Source of the DNA: Flavobacterium sp. CG_23.5
Lineage (GTDB): Bacteria > Bacteroidota > Bacteroidia > Flavobacteriales > Flavobacteriaceae
Direction of reading: 5' to 3'
Assembly (NCBI RefSeq): GCF_017875765.1
Contig: NZ_JAGGNA010000001.1
Coordinates: 3,499,001 to 3,563,000, forward strand
DNA: 64,000 nt
Part shown: in pieces, positions 8,127 to 16,762 of the stretch
Position numbering within the stretch: the stretch's first letter is position 1
How the letters are laid out: the number at the start of each line of letters is the position of its first letter
Position numbers and translations under genes: made by a program
The notes under the pieces: model-generated
What the model was told of the DNA's origin: nothing
Seen by the model: only the letters and a program-made list of their open reading frames with translations
Database searches by the model: none

Positions 8127-9965
8127 CTAGTTTACAATAAGTTTTTTAGTAATTGATTTAGTATCGTTTGTTATCTTAACGAAGTAAACTCCTTTTTGAA
8201 GATTGTTTACCGCTGCAGAGGAACTGTTTGTGTATTCTTTGTCAAAAACTTTTTGTCCTAATACTGAAAATACCTGAACAGAATATTTTTCATTTGAGTT
8301 TTCGAAATTTATTTTGACATTTCCATTGGATGGATTTGGATAAATATTAAATTCATTAGAATCAAAATCAATATTAGAAAGGGTTGCCAATGAATGACTT
8401 CCTAAACCATTACAAGTATCCTTAATATATGAATCCCATTCACCACTTTTGTTGAAAGTTGTATTTGGTGCTGAAATACTTGGTTTTCTTCGCAAGGTCT
8501 CGTCAGCTCCAAAATTTGCCGTTCCACCATTGAATGTTCCTATAATATCTATAAGTACACCATTTTTAAACAAGCCCATTGGGTCATTTCCATTAAATGC
8601 TTCTTGTGCAGACGATAGGTTTGCGCTGGCAGCTGTATAACAAGTCGTTGCAATGCCAGGATCTACAAGTATAAATACGGCTCCGTTGTTTAATGTACCA
8701 GCTAAATTCAAACCAGCACTCCAAGCTCCGGCACCATTTGATTGCTTTTTTATGGAATAAACGGATAAATCAACAGAAGCTCCTGTGAAATTAGCAATTT
8801 CTAAAGCCTTGTTGAAACTACCTCCCTCTACGTATTCTGAGAAGAATATTTCTGATGCTGTTGTACCGCCTATAGGTGCTGCAGTTGTAGTCCCATCTAC
8901 TGATGTACTGGCAACTGAAGAATTTCTTTCGGCATCTCTAGCTATAAGATAAAAGGAATATTTAGTTGAAGCCGTTAAACCAGTTACTGTGGCCGTTAAT
9001 CCTGTTTCTGTAGATTTAATAGTACCGTTTACATACAAATCATAACCGGTAACACCAATGTTATCCGTTGCTGCGGTCCAAGTTAAAGTAGCTGAGTTTG
9101 ATGTAGTAGAAGTTACTGTCAGATTTGTTGCTGCTGTTGGAGCTTGAGTATCAAGAGGCTCTGTAGTCCATACAGATATTACATATTCTGGATGATCAAT
9201 GTAAGGATTTCTATTATTTTGACGCGCATAAATAGCGTTGTTACGCGCAATTTCTCTAGCGCTTACCGGATCTTGATTGTGCCAAGCCAGCAATTGATTT
9301 AAAAATGCAGTAGTAAATGCTTTATTGGTTGAACCATTAAACATAGCGTAAGAATATCCAGCAATTGTATTTTCATAACGTGTAGCAAAATAGAAATACA
9401 TTCTGGCAATATCCCCTTTGAATTCATCTATTGGTTCAAAAACTGGACCGGTGTAACCTGCAGTTGTACTGGCTCCTAGTTTACTTCCATTTCGAGTAGT
9501 TTCTGTAGCAACTGCTACCACTGAATGGGGATAATTGGACCTAATTCCGTTTACTTTTCCATCTGTAGGCGTGATAAAATGCGCATCCGAAACCATTGGG
9601 GATTGCTGATTGAATACTGATTGCGGTATGATATGTTCTCTATTGTAACAGTCTCCTTCATTAGTATAGTTCCCACATCGTTGTGTTGATGTTATGCTAT
9701 AAGTATACGGGTCAACACCAGTAGGATTTTCAGAATACATATCTAAAACGGAACCGTCATTTTCAAAGAAATTATCAATATCAGAAGTTTCGTACGTGAC
9801 ATACAGACCTGCGTAATCATTTACCTTATGATCTTTTATAATATTGTATAATTGTGTTTTCAACGCGTAACCTGTTCCTGTGGCATTACTATAATACCCA
9901 GCTGGCGCTTGCGCAAAACCTGCTGTAAAAAGAAATAAAAATAATAGCAAGTAGATTTGTTTCAT
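8127..9965 (-). CDS. Secreted endonuclease I with one FN3 domain, lamin-tail domain and T9SS tail
   Basis: 612-residue paralogue of the downstream nuclease. Signal peptide 1-18 (MKQIYLLLFLFLFTAGFA); endonuclease I domain about 20-268, again with CYNREHIIPQ at 106-115 and no gaps relative to the paralogue over the nuclease domain; one FN3 at about 273-360; lamin-tail domain about 370-520; T9SS type A sorting domain about 538-612 (YPNPSNGNVK ... GVYFVKITND). It lacks two FN3 domains and the GEVED-type domain present in the other copy. It has its own terminator and a candidate promoter, so it is probably transcribed separately. Predicted to be exported through the T9SS and processed at the cell surface. 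Confidence 0.93.
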   Translation of the reverse strand: MKQIYLLLFLFLFTAGFAQAPAGYYSNATGTGYALKTQLYNIIKDHKVNDYAGLYVTYETSDIDNFFENDGSVLDMYSENPTGVDPYTYSITSTQRCGNYTNEGDCYNREHIIPQSVFNQQSPMVSDAHFITPTDGKVNGIRSNYPHSVVAVATETTRNGSKLGASTTAGYTGPVFEPIDEFKGDIARMYFYFATRYENTIAGYSYAMFNGSTNKAFTTAFLNQLLAWHNQDPVSAREIARNNAIYARQNNRNPYIDHPEYVISVWTTEPLDTQAPTAATNLTVTSTTSNSATLTWTAATDNIGVTGYDLYVNGTIKSTETGLTATVTGLTASTKYSFYLIARDAERNSSVASTSVDGTTTAAPIGGTTASEIFFSEYVEGGSFNKALEIANFTGASVDLSVYSIKKQSNGAGAWSAGLNLAGTLNNGAVFILVDPGIATTCYTAASANLSSAQEAFNGNDPMGLFKNGVLIDIIGTFNGGTANFGADETLRRKPSISAPNTTFNKSGEWDSYIKDTCNGLGSHSLATLSNIDFDSNEFNIYPNPSNGNVKINFENSNEKYSVQVFSVLGQKVFDKEYTNSSSAAVNNLQKGVYFVKITNDTKSITKKLIVN

Positions 9966-10025
9966 AGTCTGATAATGGATTAATTTGGTTTTAAAAAGGA
10001 TTAGATTTTGGAGTTAAAATTTTGA

Positions 10026-10033
10026 CAAAACTA
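10026..10033 (-). promoter_or_regulatory. Candidate -7 element of the 612-residue nuclease gene
   Basis: TAGTTTTG on the minus strand fits TAnnTTTG, about 60 bases before the start. A TTTG exists upstream (10060-10063) but the gap is 26 nt rather than 19, so only the -7 half is supported. Confidence 0.4.
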
Positions 10034-10126
10034 CTATTTTAATTATTATTTAAGGTTACCAAATGTTTAATTAAATTAATAATGTTTTCTTGGTTTTAGA
10101 TGCCGTGGATTGTTATTCAGGGATGT

Positions 10127-11653
10127 TTATTTTGGGAATACTTTGTTTTGATACGCACCCAAATCTGGAGGAAGAGTTCTGGTGTTTCCTAAAATATCGG
10201 ACGGAATGAGATAGGCCGAATTCCCTTTTGCGAAAGCGGCAGAAGTATCGTCAATATTGAATTTATTTAGTGAGACTTTAAAGAATTTTGGGTCTTTGTT
10301 CAAAATTATTGCGTTGTAATGTGCCGTGTCAGTTCCAAATTGATAATCGGGATTAGTGGTAAATGAATTGGAAATATTATCAAATTTGAGCAGGCAATTG
10401 TTGAATTGGTATTGGAAAGCCGCACCTGTTTTTTTGTTCAGTATCATTTCAGTGGAATACGAACCATAAATAATGCAATTGTTGAATGTTGCCGCGGTTA
10501 AATCTTTGACCTCCGGAACGGCGCCCGTAATATTGTTACTCAGAAAAACGGCCACTTGCTCAGAACTATTCCAATTATTGTTGAAAGTACAATGGGTAAA
10601 TTTATAATTTCCTCCATAAGAACAAGCCAAACTCGCTTGCCCGGCATTATTGATTACCAGATTTTCTCCGTTAATTTTTGCAGTCTGCGCCAAAATCCCA
10701 TAATTAGCACAATTATAAATTTGGGTACTTTTTAGGTTTACGGTTGTTCCGTCATTATTTTGTATCAATAGTCCGATTGTGGCATTTTTGATGGTAAGAT
10801 GATTCAAATTGTTGTTTGTGCTGCCATTGGTCAGCCAGATAGTTCCCCACTGTCCCGGAACATCCGAGAAATCAGGTTCTAGACGGTCGCCTTCAAAAAT
10901 GACTTCATTTTCAAGTCTGGCGGTGGTAGATGCTGCTCCGTTTACTACTATTGAAGCTTTATTGGGCACAATGAGTCCTGAATTTGCATGAAAATGAACT
11001 CTGGAACCCGCATCAAAAGTTACAGTTTTTCCCGAAGGAACGGCGGCATAGCCATATATGACGTAAGGTTTTGTATTTTTAAAATGCAGTTCGTTTCCGT
11101 TTATAGCATCGTTTTCATCCAAATAAAAACCATCAATTTTTTGATCACCAACTGGAAGTGTTTCCGTCGTACCGTCAGCAAAACGTTTTGGATACAAGAA
11201 AACAGCGTCTTGAATCAATGTAACTAATTCCACTTTTTGAAGATTTTCTCCACTATCAAACTGAATTTGGTCGGTGTATAGGAAATCGGTTGGGTTTGCA
11301 TCCTTAGTATTAGCGGTGGTTTCAATGAAAATATACAAACTGTCTTTGGCCAATAAATCTACATTGTTGAATATTTTACCATTATTTCCTTGCATTCCGT
11401 CAACGGTCATTCTATACTTTGAGTTTAATCCTTTGGCTAATTGAATGGTTGGAATACGAATGTCATTTTTACTTTTGTTGTACACTTTTAGTCTGTAAGT
11501 GCTGGAGCCAATGTTTGTAAAAACTGTATCTAAATAAATGGTGTCTTTCGAAAATGACAAATCACCCGTGCTGCTCACAGTCTCAAAATCACTTCGACAA
11601 GAGCAAACCGAAATTAATATTCCAATAAAAAACAATAAAGTGATAGGACGCAT
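10127..11653 (-). CDS. Lipoprotein with right-handed beta-helix repeats, function unknown
   Basis: 508 residues. N-terminal hydrophobic segment and lipobox-like VCSC (Cys 19), so a lipid-anchored envelope protein is likely. Residues about 28-150 resemble an immunoglobulin-like domain that follows many Bacteroidetes lipoprotein signals. Residues about 210-480 show repeated short strands with Asn-rich turns (for example LTIKNATIGLLIQNNDGT, INNAGQ, TFNNCIIYGSYS), typical of a right-handed parallel beta-helix. The C-terminal DILGNTRTLPPDLGAYQ motif is common at the end of such helices. No catalytic residues can be assigned. Related folds bind or cleave polysaccharides, but I infer no activity here. 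Confidence 0.75.
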   Translation of the reverse strand: MRPITLLFFIGILISVCSCRSDFETVSSTGDLSFSKDTIYLDTVFTNIGSSTYRLKVYNKSKNDIRIPTIQLAKGLNSKYRMTVDGMQGNNGKIFNNVDLLAKDSLYIFIETTANTKDANPTDFLYTDQIQFDSGENLQKVELVTLIQDAVFLYPKRFADGTTETLPVGDQKIDGFYLDENDAINGNELHFKNTKPYVIYGYAAVPSGKTVTFDAGSRVHFHANSGLIVPNKASIVVNGAASTTARLENEVIFEGDRLEPDFSDVPGQWGTIWLTNGSTNNNLNHLTIKNATIGLLIQNNDGTTVNLKSTQIYNCANYGILAQTAKINGENLVINNAGQASLACSYGGNYKFTHCTFNNNWNSSEQVAVFLSNNITGAVPEVKDLTAATFNNCIIYGSYSTEMILNKKTGAAFQYQFNNCLLKFDNISNSFTTNPDYQFGTDTAHYNAIILNKDPKFFKVSLNKFNIDDTSAAFAKGNSAYLIPSDILGNTRTLPPDLGAYQNKVFPK

Positions 11654-11790
11654 TTGGATTTATTTTTTGTAAAAATAAGAAAAAACTCATTTGAATAGAG
11701 AGCAATTTTAATTTTGAGGGTATAATAACAATTCATTTACTGTTTTCTAACTCATCTTTTTTTTAAATTTACATTTTTAAAATATAATAC

Positions 11791-12219
11791 ATGACTTTAG
11801 ATAAAAATAAAATGCTTGAATATTGCAATGAGTTTTCGAAAAACACATTGATGGAAACCCTAAAAATTGAATATATTGATGCAGGAGAAGGTTTCTTGGT
11901 GGCCAAAATGCCAGTAAATTCATCCGTTCATCAGCCTATGGGATTGTTGCATGGCGGCGCGTCAGTAGCTTTGGCTGAAAGTGTGGGAAGTGCGGCTTCT
12001 CATTTTTTTATAAACGACAAAGAGCAAGAAGTGCGTGGGATTGAAATTTCGGCGAATCATTTAAGAAGCATTCGTGAAGGAGTTGTTTATGGAACTGCCC
12101 GCATTATTCATAAAGGAAGAAGTTTACATCTTTGGGAAATCAAAATTACGGATGAAGCCGGAAACTTGATTTCGTTATGTAAATTAACGAATATGGTTTT
12201 GACCAAAGAAAAGAAATAA
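11791..12219 (+). CDS. menI: Hotdog-fold thioesterase, probable DHNA-CoA thioesterase
   Basis: 142-residue PaaI/YbdB-type hotdog thioesterase. The signature QPMGLLHGGASVALAES (about residues 49-65) contains the conserved His-Gly-Gly loop and the catalytic acidic residue of the family. The gene is 42 bases upstream of an isochorismate synthase gene in the same direction. This supports a menaquinone role: hydrolysis of 1,4-dihydroxy-2-naphthoyl-CoA. The family call is secure; the MenI role is inferred from context. An alternative is a general acyl-CoA proofreading thioesterase. Confidence 0.8.
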   Translation: MTLDKNKMLEYCNEFSKNTLMETLKIEYIDAGEGFLVAKMPVNSSVHQPMGLLHGGASVALAESVGSAASHFFINDKEQEVRGIEISANHLRSIREGVVYGTARIIHKGRSLHLWEIKITDEAGNLISLCKLTNMVLTKEKK

Positions 12220-12261
12220 ATTTAGTTTTTTATTGTAACTTAGTTTTAAAAATAATTAAGT

Positions 12262-13341
12262 ATGATTGATTTTTTCATAAAAGTAAAACAGCAGGAAGCT
12301 CAAAATCTACCTTTTGTATTGTACAAAAAACCCAATAATATCAAGTTAGTAGGCTTGTTTCAAAACAATGATCATTTGTATTTTGCTGAAAATTTTGAAG
12401 AAACAGGTTTTGTTTTTGCTCCTTTTGAAGGCAGCCAAATGATACTTATTCCTGCAGATCAATCTGTAAAATGGGAAACTTTAATAACTTCTTCTGAAGA
12501 GGATAATAATTTAGATTTTGCTAACTCCGAAAACAAAGAATCCAAAGAGCATTTTAAAACTCTTGTTCAAAAAGGAATTGACGCTATTGCAAAAGGGAGT
12601 ATGAACAAAGTAGTTCTGTCTAGGAAAGAGATTGTTGATTTGACTGATTTTGATTTGGTTTCAGTTTTTCAAAAATTGGTTCAAACCTATCCAACTGCTT
12701 TTTGTTATTGCTGGTTTCACCCAAAAATTGGATTATGGATGGGCGCTACACCTGAGCGATTGCTGAAGACCAAAAACAATAAATTTTATACAACAGCATT
12801 GGCGGGAACGCAAAAACTTCAAGATACGGCAGAAGCAGTTTGGGAGAAAAAAGAAATCGAGGAACAGCAATTTGTAACCGATTTTATTTTGAATAGTTTA
12901 AAAGAATTGACTTCAAAAATAGTTATTTCCAGCCCTTATAATTTGAAAGCGGGAAGCTTAGTGCACATTAAAACAGATATTGAGGGGCTGATAAATAAGA
13001 ATTCAAGTTTGAAGCAAGTAGTTTTGGCTTTGCATCCAACACCCGCTGTATGTGGCTTGCCTAAAGAAGTTGCAATAGATTTTATTTTGGAAAATGAAGA
13101 CTATGACAGAGAATATTACACTGGTTTTTTAGGCGAATTAAATAAAGAAGGATTTAAAAAATCAGAAATGAAATCTGATTTGTATGTCAATTTACGATGT
13201 ATGCAAATTAAGATTTCTTCGAATCTTGCAATGACCAAAGCGCATTTGTATATGGGTTGCGGTGTAACAAAAGATAGTATTGCGGAAAAAGAGTGGGGGG
13301 AAAGCGTCAATAAATCGATGACGATGAAAAGAGTTTTGTAG
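12262..13341 (+). CDS. menF: Isochorismate synthase (MenF/EntC type)
   Basis: 359 residues of the chorismate-binding family. It converts chorismate to isochorismate, the entry reaction of menaquinone synthesis. Visible motifs: KVVLSRKE, the ALAGTQ strand, HPTPAVCGLP, REYYTGFLGEL (substrate and Mg-binding Glu) and the terminal GCGVTKDSIAEKEW. The N terminus (about 1-90) is shorter than in enteric MenF, as is usual for Bacteroidetes. No siderophore genes are nearby, and the adjacent thioesterase favours the menaquinone assignment over EntC. The start ATG has no competing upstream start. Confidence 0.9.
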   Translation: MIDFFIKVKQQEAQNLPFVLYKKPNNIKLVGLFQNNDHLYFAENFEETGFVFAPFEGSQMILIPADQSVKWETLITSSEEDNNLDFANSENKESKEHFKTLVQKGIDAIAKGSMNKVVLSRKEIVDLTDFDLVSVFQKLVQTYPTAFCYCWFHPKIGLWMGATPERLLKTKNNKFYTTALAGTQKLQDTAEAVWEKKEIEEQQFVTDFILNSLKELTSKIVISSPYNLKAGSLVHIKTDIEGLINKNSSLKQVVLALHPTPAVCGLPKEVAIDFILENEDYDREYYTGFLGELNKEGFKKSEMKSDLYVNLRCMQIKISSNLAMTKAHLYMGCGVTKDSIAEKEWGESVNKSMTMKRVL

Positions 13342-13449
13342 TAGGTAGATTGTACATTCAAAATTTAATATTCTATATTTAAAGAGTACGGATTAAATTA
13401 TAAAAGGAGGAAGAGTTTGTTCTAAGCTCTTAAAATTAAACAAAAAAAA

Positions 13450-14166
13450 ATGAAACTAGATATATTAGCTTTTGGTGCGCATCCGGACGATGTAGAATTG
13501 GGTTGTGCCGGAACTATTTTAAAAGAAATTTCCTTAGGAAAAAAAGTAGGAATAATTGATTTGACACATGGTGAATTAGGAACGCGAGGTTCGGCTGAAA
13601 TTCGAGATCAGGAAGCAAATGATGCTGCTGAAATATTGGGTGTTTCTGTAAGGGAAAATTTGAGTATGCGGGATGGTTTTTTTGTGAATGATGAAAAGCA
13701 TCAATTGGAAATTATAAAAATGATTCGCAAATACCAGCCAGAAATTGTATTGTGTAATGCAATTGATGATCGTCATATTGATCATTCAAAAGGCAGTAAA
13801 TTAGTTTCGGATGCTTGTTTTTTATCAGGTTTGAGGAAAGTGGAGACGATTCTGGATGGTGAAATTCAAGCGGCATGGAGACCAAAGTTAGTTTATCATT
13901 ATATTCAATGGAAAAATATTGAGCCTGACTTTGTAGTTGACATTTCGGGATTTACTGATAAGAAGATTGAAGCTATATTAGCTTATCGGTCGCAATTTTA
14001 TGATGCCAATTCTAATGAACCGGAATCACCAATTACCAGTAAAAACTTCTTTGAAAGCCTAAATTACCGTTCGCAGGATTTAGGAAGACTCGTAGGCGTA
14101 GATCATGCCGAAGGTTTTACAGTTGAAAGATATTTGGCAGTCAATAGCTTAGCAGATTTGAGGTAA
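13450..14166 (+). CDS. bshB1: Bacillithiol biosynthesis deacetylase BshB1
   Basis: 238-residue zinc deacetylase of the LmbE/PIG-L family. It removes the acetyl group from GlcNAc-malate during bacillithiol synthesis in the cytosol. AHPDDVELGCAGT at 9-21 supplies the zinc-binding His and catalytic Asp; RHIDHSKGS (about 104-112) supplies the second zinc His pair. The length and the EARDQEANDAA-like segment after GTRG fit BshB1. A GGAGG-like run at about 13405 is more than 40 bases from the ATG and is not a convincing ribosome site. It stands between menF and tRNA-His with gaps on both sides, so it may be monocistronic. Confidence 0.93.
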   Translation: MKLDILAFGAHPDDVELGCAGTILKEISLGKKVGIIDLTHGELGTRGSAEIRDQEANDAAEILGVSVRENLSMRDGFFVNDEKHQLEIIKMIRKYQPEIVLCNAIDDRHIDHSKGSKLVSDACFLSGLRKVETILDGEIQAAWRPKLVYHYIQWKNIEPDFVVDISGFTDKKIEAILAYRSQFYDANSNEPESPITSKNFFESLNYRSQDLGRLVGVDHAEGFTVERYLAVNSLADLR

Positions 14167-14193
14167 TTTTGCTGTAAATTTTTAAAAAAATTA

Positions 14194-14224
14194 TTTGCAA
14201 AAGTAAACTTATGTTGTATATTTG
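14194..14224 (+). promoter_or_regulatory. Promoter of tRNA-His
   Basis: TTTG (14194-14197), exactly 19 nt, then TATATTTG (14217-14224): a full match to the Bacteroidetes housekeeping promoter (TTTG N19 TAnnTTTG). Transcription would start about 10 bases before the tRNA. This is the clearest promoter in the window and the yardstick for the weaker calls. Confidence 0.88.
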
Positions 14225-14241
14225 CCACCGCTAAGCATTAT

Positions 14242-14316
14242 GGTGGTTGTAGCTCAGTTGGTTAGAGCATCGGTTTGTGGTACCGAGGGTCGCGGGTTCG
14301 AGCCCCGTCTCCCACC
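14242..14316 (+). tRNA. tRNA-His (anticodon GTG)
   Basis: Cloverleaf read by hand: D stem GCTC/GAGC, anticodon stem TCGGT/ACCGA with loop TTGTGGT (anticodon GTG), T stem GCGGG/CCCGT with TTCGAGC loop. G at 14242 can be the His-specific G-1 opposite C73 (14316). The 3' CCA is not encoded (CAA follows C73). The acceptor stem GTGGTTG/CTCCCAC has two adjacent mismatches, T5-C68 and T6-T67, which is odd. A promoter and a terminator frame the gene. Confidence 0.93.
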
Positions 14317-14325
14317 CAAAAAGGC

Positions 14326-14356
14326 AAAAGCCTCGAAGAAATTCGAGGCTTTTTTT
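14326..14356 (+). terminator. tRNA-His terminator (repeat copy 1)
   Basis: GCCTCGAA-GAAA-TTCGAGGC, perfect 8-bp stem, then seven T. Extra A's upstream let the stem extend by AAAA/TTTT. Two further copies at 16665-16693 and 19103-19129 bracket the ferritin-like genes. Confidence 0.9.
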
Positions 14357-14409
14357 GTGGAAATTAATTTCTTAATTTAATTCCATATTTTGAAATTATA
14401 ATAAATAGA

Positions 14410-15240
14410 TTAGACGATAAAAATATTTGCAATTGTTACCGTTTGAGCTGTCGTTAAAGGCTCATCATAAGCTTCAGATCCAGCGGCCGCTCCAAAAAGT
14501 GTAGCTGTATTGTAACCCGCTTGAGTTGTCACTTGTTCCCCGTCATATACAGCTTGTGTTGCAGCTGGCATTCCTGCCCCTCTTTCGTTTCCAGTTATCC
14601 ATCCTTTCAAGCCACGTAACCTTCTCACTTCTGAGGCATGTCGCGCTTCCACTGAATGAATTTGTAATGCAGCAGTCAGTAAATCCGGAGCTGAAATTAG
14701 ATTTGCGGCTTGTCCTTTATACGCACGTACTCCAGTATCCTCAAATGCTTGTGCTAATGCCAAGAACTGTGCGTATGCTGCCGTTTTTCCAATACCAGTA
14801 GCATTAAAAGGATCAAATGCACCGCCAACTGTAAAGTCAAATGTTGGTTTGGCAACAAAATTAGGACTTCCAGCTCCACCTAAACCTGCAATAAGGAAGC
14901 TTACGTGATCCGTTTCATGCGCAGAAATTTGCATAAATACTTTTTCATCTCGGCCACCCGTAGGAATCACACCTGATGCTAACCCCATAATATAGTATTC
15001 TTTTTCTAAATATTCCAGGGTTAGCGCCAGTTGTAGGGCCCCAATTGGTGTTGAGGGCGTCGGGTTGATATCAGCAGCGGATGCTTTTGTTGAAGTCAGC
15101 GCAGCAAGTCCAAAAGGTATTGCAGCTAGTACGCTGTTTTTACCGAATTGTCCAAATTGAGTGAAACTGTCTCTTCTTGAACCTTTACCGTTCATTAAAT
15201 TTTCGTTGGTAAACGGCTCTAAAAATTTTAATATATTCAT
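14410..15240 (-). CDS. Ferritin-like domain protein, type B, copy 1
   Basis: 276 residues, Ferritin_2-type four-helix protein. Start set at ATG 15240 (MNILKFLEPF) because the second copy starts identically; 22 extra upstream codons are not conserved. GSRRDSF followed by a hydrophobic stretch ending TKASAA looks like a Tat-type signal. Iron-ligand pattern: EYLEKEYY, AHETDHV (ExxH), AFEDTG and SVEARHA (ExxH), one per helix. Last gene of a two-gene unit with the type A ferritin-like protein 22 bases upstream. Hand alignment with copy 2 (16763-17593) shows about 20 differences in 276 residues. Probably an envelope protein; stress or desiccation roles are suggested for the family but unproven. Confidence 0.88.
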   Translation of the reverse strand: MNILKFLEPFTNENLMNGKGSRRDSFTQFGQFGKNSVLAAIPFGLAALTSTKASAADINPTPSTPIGALQLALTLEYLEKEYYIMGLASGVIPTGGRDEKVFMQISAHETDHVSFLIAGLGGAGSPNFVAKPTFDFTVGGAFDPFNATGIGKTAAYAQFLALAQAFEDTGVRAYKGQAANLISAPDLLTAALQIHSVEARHASEVRRLRGLKGWITGNERGAGMPAATQAVYDGEQVTTQAGYNTATLFGAAAGSEAYDEPLTTAQTVTIANIFIV

Positions 15241-15262
15241 AATAATAAGTTTTAGGTAAGGT

Positions 15263-16009
15263 TTATGGTAAAAATTGTGCTGTAAAAGCAGTTGTGATAA
15301 ATCCACCAGCGATTGGCAGAACTTGAGAAGGAGTTTTCATTACGTCCAGTCCAGTACTAGTGTTTATTACGTCATCACCCGCAAAATCATTTGAATTAGG
15401 GTTGATTAAACTTCGTATTGCGGAGGCATGTCTTGCTTCAACAGAAACAATTTTTCCTGCTAGCAATAAATAATCAGGATTCGTCAGCAATCTTCCTGCT
15501 CCATTATATGCAGCTACCCCAGTATCTTCCAACGCCTTTGAAGTTGCTAAAACTTCCGCACGGCTGTTAAAATTCAAGGTTCCATAATTAAAAGCCAAAT
15601 TAGGAAGTAATTGAAGGCTTGGATTAGGCAGAGCACCCGTCAATGCCGCCTTGAAAAATTCGCGATGAATTACCTCATGATTGTATAAATCGGTTAGAAC
15701 TTCTTGTTCTGTCGAATTAAATACAGTTCTGAAATTGCTCGCATTAACCACTTTGGTATAAAAATCAGCTTCCAGCTGTTCCAAAGCATACGCATAACTA
15801 AGTACGCCTAAATCATTACCGCCTAAATCGAATTTTCCATTTCGAACCCCAGGTAGTTTGTCATCTGTTGGGGAAGAATTGTCATCATCATTACATCCCA
15901 TCATAATCAGCCCGGTGCTGGCAACGACTAGTCCGCTGATTTTAAGAAATTCCCGTCGTCCTTTGAGAGGAGAGGAACTTACTTCATGAATTTTAACTTC
16001 ATTTTTCAT
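15263..16009 (-). CDS. Ferritin-like domain lipoprotein, type A, copy 1
   Basis: 248 residues. Twin-arginine signal GRREFLKISG (about 17-26) followed by a hydrophobic stretch and lipobox MMGC, so probably Tat-exported and lipid-anchored. The ferritin-like domain has four helix signatures: YALEQLEADFY, HEVIHREFF (ExxH), ALEDTGVAAY and SVEARHASAI (ExxH), consistent with a di-metal site. It precedes the type B gene by 22 bases. The type A copy at 17611-18390 is close in the domain but differs after the lipobox, where this copy has NDDDNSSPTDDKLPG and the other carries a longer linker. Confidence 0.88.
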   Translation of the reverse strand: MKNEVKIHEVSSSPLKGRREFLKISGLVVASTGLIMMGCNDDDNSSPTDDKLPGVRNGKFDLGGNDLGVLSYAYALEQLEADFYTKVVNASNFRTVFNSTEQEVLTDLYNHEVIHREFFKAALTGALPNPSLQLLPNLAFNYGTLNFNSRAEVLATSKALEDTGVAAYNGAGRLLTNPDYLLLAGKIVSVEARHASAIRSLINPNSNDFAGDDVINTSTGLDVMKTPSQVLPIAGGFITTAFTAQFLP

Positions 16010-16342
16010 AATTTAACATTTAAAAATTAGTAATAGAATTTATTAAACACTGCATTTATTTTGACTTACTGTGAATTTGGAATCTTACGATTAATGTGTA
16101 TTCAAAAAAAAATATATTTTAGAAAAGGTGCTGACTTTAGAAATTATCCGTTGGTTATTTGAATGTTAATAATTGAATAAAAATTAAATTATTTTCCATG
16201 CTTTTCAGAACAATTTGATATAGGTATTTTAGTATAAATTAATAGTCCGTGAATTATGTTTTTATGATATCCCTAATTTTTTTAAAGATTTCGTATTGAT
16301 TTAAAACTTTTTCAAAATCAAATTTAATCTTAAATTTTAAAA

Positions 16343-16380
16343 AAAAACTTATATAATTTGCCGAAAAACTTATATAATTT
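16343..16380. repeat. 17-bp direct repeat, 4-bp spacer
   Basis: AAAAACTTATATAATTT occurs twice with GCCG between. It lies about 335 bases upstream of the first ferritin-like pair. The matching spot before the second pair (about 18790-18830) is degenerate. It could be a regulator-binding repeat or simple AT-rich drift. Confidence 0.4.
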
Positions 16381-16664
16381 TTCCTAAACCACTATTTAAT
16401 AATAAGTTAGATTTAGTTTGTACAGGCTGAGTACAGTTTTTATTAAATTTAATGTTTAGAAAAATGTAGTGCTAAAATTGAAAAAGTTTTAAAGAAAACG
16501 TTTCGATATTGTTACAAAGTACTATTTCAATGGTTTGTTTTTTTGCTAAAAGAGCGCAATTTTCCAGAGAAAGTTCATAGGACAGTTTAAAATTATCTAC
16601 TTGACACTTCAAGTTTTAAATGAAAGGAAAAGCCGTTTTTAAACAAGAAATGTCCCAAAAAGGT

Positions 16665-16693
16665 AAAGCCTCGAAGAATTTCGAGGCTTTTTT
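16665..16693 (+). terminator. Relic copy 2 of the tRNA-His terminator
   Basis: GCCTCGAA-GAAT-TTCGAGGC then six T. The similarity to the tRNA terminator begins upstream, at CCCAAAAAGG (16654-16663), which in copy 1 starts in the last bases of the tRNA. No plus-strand gene precedes it, so it is a duplicated relic; it may still stop minus-strand transcription from the second ferritin pair. Confidence 0.8.
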
Positions 16694-16762
16694 GTAAAAA
16701 CAAATTTCTTAATTTAAAATTTGAAATTCATTGAATTATATTCTTGAAATTATAAGCAATAC

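Larger units (their letters stand above)
16010..16762. other. Non-coding spacer between the two ferritin-like gene pairs
   Basis: 753 bases, no supported gene. The part next to 16010 resembles the region upstream of the second pair (18391 on), showing that the duplication included the leader. It holds a 17-bp direct repeat AAAAACTTATATAATTT at 16343-16359 and 16364-16380, and a terminator copy at 16665-16693. No clear TTTG/TAnnTTTG promoter on the minus strand. Confidence 0.7.

Noticed and set aside
13400..13410. GGAGG run as the ribosome site of bshB1
   Set aside because: It is more than 40 bases from the ATG, and Bacteroidetes genes generally lack Shine-Dalgarno sites.
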